This document shows positions 51,045-64,000 of a stretch of DNA of 64,000 nucleotides, in pieces; positions within the stretch are counted from its first letter, which is position 1, and each line of letters opens with the position of its first letter. The notes below the pieces were generated by a model. It did no database searches. It saw only the letters and a list, made by a program, of their open reading frames with translations, and was not told the DNA's origin. The DNA is from Blastocystis sp. Blastoise (taxonomy: Eukaryota > Sar > Bigyra > Opalinata > Blastocystidae). Where the stretch lies: contig JBBPEB010000026.1 of the NCBI GenBank assembly GCA_039096225.1, positions 591,001-655,000 on the forward strand, in the 5' to 3' direction. A program made the translations under genes and the position numbers.

Positions 51045-52704
51045 ATGAATCACTTTGATATTCAAATAAATCAATCTCAACATTCCAGCAAAACTACGTC
51101 AAATGATGCTTCACCGACTCCAGATAAATCAAATGACCATGTAGTTATCGAATCGGATAAGAAAAAACATAATTCAATGATATCCAAGTTGAATAATTTC
51201 TTTTATGGCTATTCTGTTAGTATCATTCCTATTATAACAAAAATTCATGAAACTATATATGAAGTATATATTTATCTTCTTCTTGTATATTTTGATAAAG
51301 TCTGAAGATGACTGGATTACATCGTTACTATCATCATCAATTTTTGTTGGCAGTCTAGCTGGTCTAATTATATTCGGTATACTTGGAGATCGTCTTGGCA
51401 GAGCAAAAGGAATCAGAATATGTATGGTTATCAATCTTATAGGTATATTAGGAAGGTATATATTGTTTTTGATATATATATATATATTAGCACATTTTCC
51501 TTTTCCGTCTTCTCTCTTTCTGTTCCTGAAATGTTTATAATATTCCGAATAATCACGGGAATAGGAAATGGAGGAATGATACCTCTTACTATAGTATTAT
51601 CCTCTGAAAGTGAGCAAAAAGATAAGAAGAAAACTGGAGTTATTTTAGGGTTATTACAATCTTTTGGATGGGTATATATATACATAATAGTAATAATATT
51701 ATTAATAAATGTAAATAATAATAAATTTAATAATAATATTTATTATTATATATTATTATATATTATTATTATTCATCTGTAGTATTTTTTAAAGTTTTCT
51801 TAATATATATATATTAATATATATATATATATATATATAGTTACTTGGTCCAGTTTGTTTATACATTTATTTCCTTTTTTTTTCCTCTTCTTCTTTTACT
51901 TTATATAATTATCTCTGGAGAATAGTTATATGTATATATATATTATTAAAGCAATACAGATTACACAATATATTATTCATTATATATAGTTATACCTATT
52001 ATCGCTCCTCTATATACATTATGGTCACCAATTTATGAAACTCATATAAACACTAATAAATCAAATATAAATGATGTATATACATAAATTATTTATTATT
52101 TATCTTTTATATTAATATTTACATATAGTATATTTCTTTGCACATATGTAAATAGTTTATTATTTATATTTTATATTAATATATATATAGTATATTTCTT
52201 CTGTATTCCAATATAAATATTTAGTTCTATTAATAGGTACAGGAGGTGTGTATCTTTTATATGATATTATTGTATATATATATATTATGAATAATATCAT
52301 ATATATATATTAAATATGATTATTATATAAGTATTAATAAAAATTATATATATATATAGTCTTATGGAATGACAATGATATCTCCATATATATTATCGCA
52401 AGTAATTAATCTTGAAAATACTCCAAAAGACACAGCATTTTCTATAATAATCTCGGGAATTTTCGGTACTGTAGGTCAATTATTATCATTTCAAATGATT
52501 AAACGTTTTTCTCTTCGAATTATTCTCTTACAGGTATATTTATATATATATTGCTATTATATTTATATACTAGTTTACTATAATGAATATATATTAATAT
52601 ATCTTCATATATATATATAGAGTTTTATTATAAATTCTACCTTATTCTATGGAACTTCTTATTTTATTAATACTTCTGTTAATCCATTATTTCTATTATT
52701 CATG

Positions 52705-52763
<59 letters not shown>

Positions 52764-53297
52764 CCATAGTACAAAAAACATTATATATATATAGTTATTA
52801 TATGACATTTTTCATAACAAATTATGGTCCAGGAACGGTAACAATATTATTACCTCCGTTACTATATCCATCTTCTATTCGAACCACATATTATGCGTTT
52901 TCCGCGGGAATGGGAAAGATTGGAGCTATTATTGGATCTGGATTAAGTATTAATATTCTGACACATTATGGAATTAATAATGTATGTAAATATATAGATT
53001 CAATTTTTTTTTAGTTTTTCTTATTTATTGTATAGAATAATTGGTTATCTTAATATTACTCTTATTTTCATATATATATATATTTTATAGTTATTATACT
53101 TATGTACAATTATAAGTATACTTGGTTATTTAACAACTATATTTTTTATTCCTCGTGAAACTGAAACTGAAAATGAAACAAAAAACACATCTACAAACGT
53201 AAATCAAAAAGAATTAGAACGAATTCTATTTATTTGTCAACAAGAAGCAAAAAACATGGAATTAAAAATGAAGAAAATGATCAAAGAAACTGTATAA
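51045..53297 (+). CDS. major facilitator superfamily transporter, phosphate/sugar type
   Basis: Ten exons join in frame to 479 aa: 51045-51263, 51301-51455, 51491-51671, 51841-51931, 51990-52075, 52191-52247, 52360-52533, 52621-52703, 52795-52981, 53091-53297. The MFS signature after helix 2 is GILGDRLGRAKGI. Helix 4-5 residues (RIITGIGNGGMIPL) and the segment TNYGPGTVTILLPPLLYPSSIR ... FSAGMGKIGAIIG resemble the PHS phosphate:H+ symporter branch. The N-terminal 65 residues and the last 50 are hydrophilic and cytosolic. The likely start is the ATG at 51045, which has upstream A/T-rich sequence and a stop in the overlapping frame at 51032. Substrate is inferred from a family-level motif only. 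Plasma membrane location is likely. Confidence 0.83.
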
Positions 53298-53922
53298 TTT
53301 TTTATACATTATATTTTTTTAAATATTTCTTAAATATATTTATATTTTTTATGTTTATCATATTATATCATTTCGTAGAAATAATTTGTGCAAACGTGTC
53401 TATCTGAAATAGAGTTTTGCGTTGCTCTTTTTAATAAAAACATTTAATAATAGACAAAAATCGTTTTATTTTTATTTATTTGCGAACTCAATTTTTTAGA
53501 CTTGTTTGTATGATAAATTTCTAGAATTATTCTAATAAATATTAAAAAACACTTTGTTCAAACATATAGTCTAATGCTATTACATAATCCATAAGAACGT
53601 AAATAATATGCATGCTATTTATATGGATAAAATATGTAAGTTAACATACTCCATTAAAATAAATTCTAAAATATTTTGTAAAAGTCAGTCAAAAGTAATA
53701 TAAATATATGTATCATGATTCATATATATTAAAAAACACAAAATCTTAAGTATGAATAGCATTTTAATAACGTATTCCATAATAAAAATTAAAAAACAAG
53801 GAAAGATTTTTTTGTATCTATTTGTATTATCAATCGTGAATTTTAAGAATTCATTATAAACAAATGTAATATTCTATTATAATCTATTGATACCTATATC
53901 ATTATTATACTTTTAGTTTCAT
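53298..53922. other. intergenic
   Basis: No gene seen. Contains two partial TTCnnGAA motifs near 53519 but no full heat shock element. Confidence 0.5.
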
Positions 53923-58399
<4,477 letters not shown>

Positions 58400-58882
58400 A
58401 ACATTAATTCTTTTTTATCTAATCATATATTTCCAAATTCATTATTTACTATTATTAATTTTTAATAATATTTTTTATAGTGTAGAACAATTCTTTATAT
58501 CATTTATTATTTTTATATATATTTTTTAATATTAATATATCATTTTTTATATAAGAATTTCATGTATATAATAGCATTATTTGCTTTTTCAACATATCTT
58601 GTGGATTTTCTAAAATTACATCATTCATTTGCATATTTTAGTTATCATGCTATTTATGTTTTTCAACTCATCATTATGTGACAAATAATAAGGAATTATA
58701 AACAAAAACAAACAAATTAATTAAAAATGAAAATTCAACGATGAGAAACACGATTTTTCTTGAATTCCTTGCTAAAACAATTGGATAAACATGGAAAATT
58801 AATTTTTTTAAACTAATTTTCTTTTCTCCTCTTTATTCTGATAAAAGGATCTATTCGATATTAATTATCAATTTGAATCAGG
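58400..58882. other. intergenic
   Basis: A/T-rich spacer without visible gene. It includes a short poly-A/C stretch near 58695. Confidence 0.5.
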
Positions 58883-59488
58883 ATGCAGGCAAAAGGGAAA
58901 AAAGGGAAAAACGATAAGAACACAAAATCACTCTTATTATTCATTCCACCTGTTTGGAAAGTATTTTATAGTAATGAAAAATAAATTACAACATTTATAT
59001 AGCCACGTAAATGGGTCAAGAAATCTGTTCAGCGCGGATTATTTACAGTTTCAAAGTGGGTACCTGAAACTCAACAAGAACCTACAGAGATCTCTCAAAC
59101 TATATATAATCAAGCTCTTGTGAAACAGAAAGAATATGACTCGCAATTAAAACTAAGGTAATTCAATATATTTTCTTTTTTGTGTCATCTGTGCGAGTGA
59201 ATTGTTATTTTTATGTATAGTAAGAGGATTACGAAAAATCCTAAGGTGATAAGAACATCATTACGTGTTAAGGAGTCACGAAATGGGAATAATGACGATG
59301 TTTCTGTAGTTACAAGTAGTATTCGTGATGATGAATATGACAATGAGACCTCTACAGTTGCAGACACAAATTATTCGGATAATCAGTCATCTCGTTACGA
59401 CGTTGATTATGATTCAGTTTCACTTATGCCTTCTGAAGATGATAATGAAACTTCTATTTCTGGAATAAGTCCTTCTGTTGATTTTTAG
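58883..59488 (+). CDS. hypothetical 166-aa protein, basic start and acidic end
   Basis: Three exons (58883-58960, 59003-59157, 59221-59488) join in frame. The N-terminus is Lys/Gly-rich (MQAKGKKGKNDKN), followed by a hydrophobic patch (SLLLFIPPVWK), a Trp/basic segment (PRKWVKKSVQRGLF), then a charged helix. The last 80 residues are Asp/Glu/Ser-rich with repeats of the type DDEYDNET and SEDDNETS. It has no signal peptide or membrane helix. I do not recognise the family. Codon choice is less A/T-biased than neighbouring introns and clearly coding, and splice phases agree. Confidence 0.65.
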
Positions 59489-59826
59489 TCTTCTTGTGTT
59501 GCTACTGAAAGCTATAAACGAATTTTATGAGCTTGTTTTTTCTTGTGATATATATAATATAGTCTGTATATGAAATGATATATGTATATTTTTACTTTTT
59601 TTCCTTTTTCATTTATTTGTGGGTACTTATTTTTAATTCTTTTTATTTTTTAATATTTTTAATGTATCTGTATTTTTTTAAATATAATATATATATTTGT
59701 TTTTATATATATAAAAAAAAATTAAATTTTGAAAATAATAATAGCAAAAAATATCAATGAAATATTAAAAATAATTATCAAATAACTGTTTAAAAGACTA
59801 AAGAAAAGATTAGATATATAAAAAAC

Positions 59827-61226
59827 TTATGATAATGAAGAGAAGATGATAATTGGTCTGATATTATCTGTTTTTAAAGCTTCATTAAGAGAAGTTTGTA
59901 ATGTTGAATTATAAGGATTATCTATATAATATTCATAAAATATATATAATAAGAATACATATATATTTATATATATATATAATAGTCATAATATATATAT
60001 AATAAGAATACATATTATTTATAATAAGAATACATATATATATTATAAATAAGAATACATATATAATAATTACCTTCAATTGTGAAATATTTAAGATTTG
60101 GTAAGATAGTAGTATTTTGAAATAATGAAATAAATAGATTTACAGTAGCATCTGTTATATTACAATCTAGAGAGAATAAAACAAAATATAATTAAAATAA
60201 TAATATTTAATATAAAATATTAATATTAATATATATGAATACTTAAACAGTCAAAAGAAGTAAGGTTTGAAGAGAAAGTAGATTGAAAATAAGTAGATAA
60301 TGAAGAAATACCTTCATAACCAAGGGAATTCCCTAATTATATATATAGATTATGTTATATACAATTTGAAGTATAACATTATTTTAAATAAATTAAGAAT
60401 ATGTTTTAAATAGATCATAAATATACATGAGAAACTAAGTTTAGATAAAGATATTTTATGAAAAATTAATGTATTTACAAAATTAGGAATACTCTTTGAA
60501 GTGATACCATTATCTATATAAATACATTTATATTGTATTAATTGTTAAAAAAAATATTTAAGAATTTATAATATCATTTCATATATATAATACTCATAAA
60601 GAAAATAGTATCTAAATAAGGTAGTTTAGAGTCAGATAATAAAGGAATAAACGACAAAAATCCATCATCACCAATTGGATTATCTATAATGAAAATATAT
60701 ATATTAGTATATAATATCAATAAAATAGATTTTTATTATGTATTTTAATTATGAAAAAAAATATCAACATATAGTACATATTGCATATTTATATATCTAA
60801 TAAAAATGATTTACCAATAAAGTTAATATAATTTAGATTTGAAATAGGATTACTATATAAGCAAGAAGAAATCTGCTTCATACCTTCTACATCTATATCA
60901 TAATATTGAAATAAAATCATTTGTGTATGTTCAAAATAGTTTCTTGATAAAGCACCACAAAAAGAATAGGGCGACTCATACCATTCCGTATATGATGGTG
61001 CACGTAATGAGTACAAATACACAATATACCAAATTCCACTTATGATAACAGCTATGAGACATACAGAAAGAAGACTCCATAAAGCAATTCTCACAGATTT
61101 AGAGCAATGTGGACATGATCTCCTTACTTCCATTTCTTCTGAGGCTCGCTCGCTATTTTGTTCATTTGAATCATCTTGTTGATCTATATCGATAGTTTCT
61201 ACTTGTTTCGTTTCAGGTATCTGCAT
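59827..61226 (-). CDS. membrane-anchored leucine-rich-repeat protein
   Basis: Read leftward, six exons (61226-60815, 60683-60594, 60513-60427, 60332-60249, 60166-60074, 59921-59827) join to 286 aa. Residues 1-45 are acidic with a CPHC motif, and 47-73 are a transmembrane helix (IALWSLLSVCLIAVIISGI), so it is probably a type II membrane protein. The outer part carries ribonuclease-inhibitor-like leucine-rich repeats of about 28-31 residues (for example LNYINFIDNPIGDDG, DNPIGDDGFLSFIPLL, NSLGYEGISSLSTYF). Each of exons 2-5 holds about one repeat and every intron is phase 1. The protein is short for the family and may be a ligand-binding or recognition factor. The first start (ATG at 61226) gives an uninterrupted reading. 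Confidence 0.8.

Positions 61227-64000
<2,774 letters not shown>

Noticed and set aside
52248-52359. Transporter intron starting GTATCTTTT as a second U12 intron
   Set aside because: The donor differs from GTATCCTTT and no TTCCTTRAY branch site precedes the 3' end, so it is an ordinary GT-AG intron.
53519-53540. Heat-shock-element-like TTCTAGAA near 53520
   Set aside because: Only two units are in phase; a functional element normally needs at least three.

Overview
The window is AT-rich nuclear DNA of a eukaryote, probably a protist or an early-diverging fungus. I cannot place it more closely. The evidence is spliceosomal introns that mostly run gtatata...tatatag, two nuclear-type tRNA genes, a Tc1/mariner transposon, a cytosolic-type GAPDH, and domain-rich secreted or membrane proteins. 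No gene I could close ends in TGA; all end in TAA or TAG. All exon joins were made by eye from splice signals and reading phase.

Region 1 (1-10945) is an intron-free cluster of virus-like genes. It holds a leftward partial virion-type protein, then rightward two paralogous capsid-like proteins in tandem, a small protein sharing a motif with the first gene, a packaging-type P-loop ATPase, a basic protein with a hydrophobic segment, a coiled-coil repeat protein and a putative inner or minor virion protein. Six of the seven rightward genes have a TTGTTTTGTT box upstream. It looks like the morphogenesis half of an integrated Polinton-like or related mid-size dsDNA virus. No polymerase, integrase, protease or terminal repeat lies in the window.

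Region 2 (10.9-17 kb) is transposon territory with small host genes. It contains an eight-unit heat-shock-element array, a pogo/Tigger-type DDE transposase whose 5' end carries a GC-rich foldback hairpin, a TatD-type nuclease, tRNA-Cys, and a complete Tc1 element with its own heat-shock-element-like sequence.

Region 3 (17-45.6 kb) is a cluster of four very large extracellular proteins. Two are close paralogues (1629 and 1626 aa) with a four-domain cassette repeated three times, a transmembrane helix and a basic tail. One is a secreted protein of about 2032 aa with about 21 Cys-rich hormone-receptor/sushi-like modules. One is a divergent, leftward 2235-aa membrane protein using the same modules. 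They look like adhesins or surface receptors. tRNA-Pro lies between them.

Region 4 (45.9-64 kb) has housekeeping-type genes rich in introns: an M1 aminopeptidase with a textbook U12-type AT-AC intron, an MFS transporter of the phosphate/sugar type, a coiled-coil/poly-Asn/SH3 scaffold protein, a small hypothetical protein, a membrane-anchored leucine-rich-repeat protein with about one repeat per exon, and the 5' part of a GAPDH gene.
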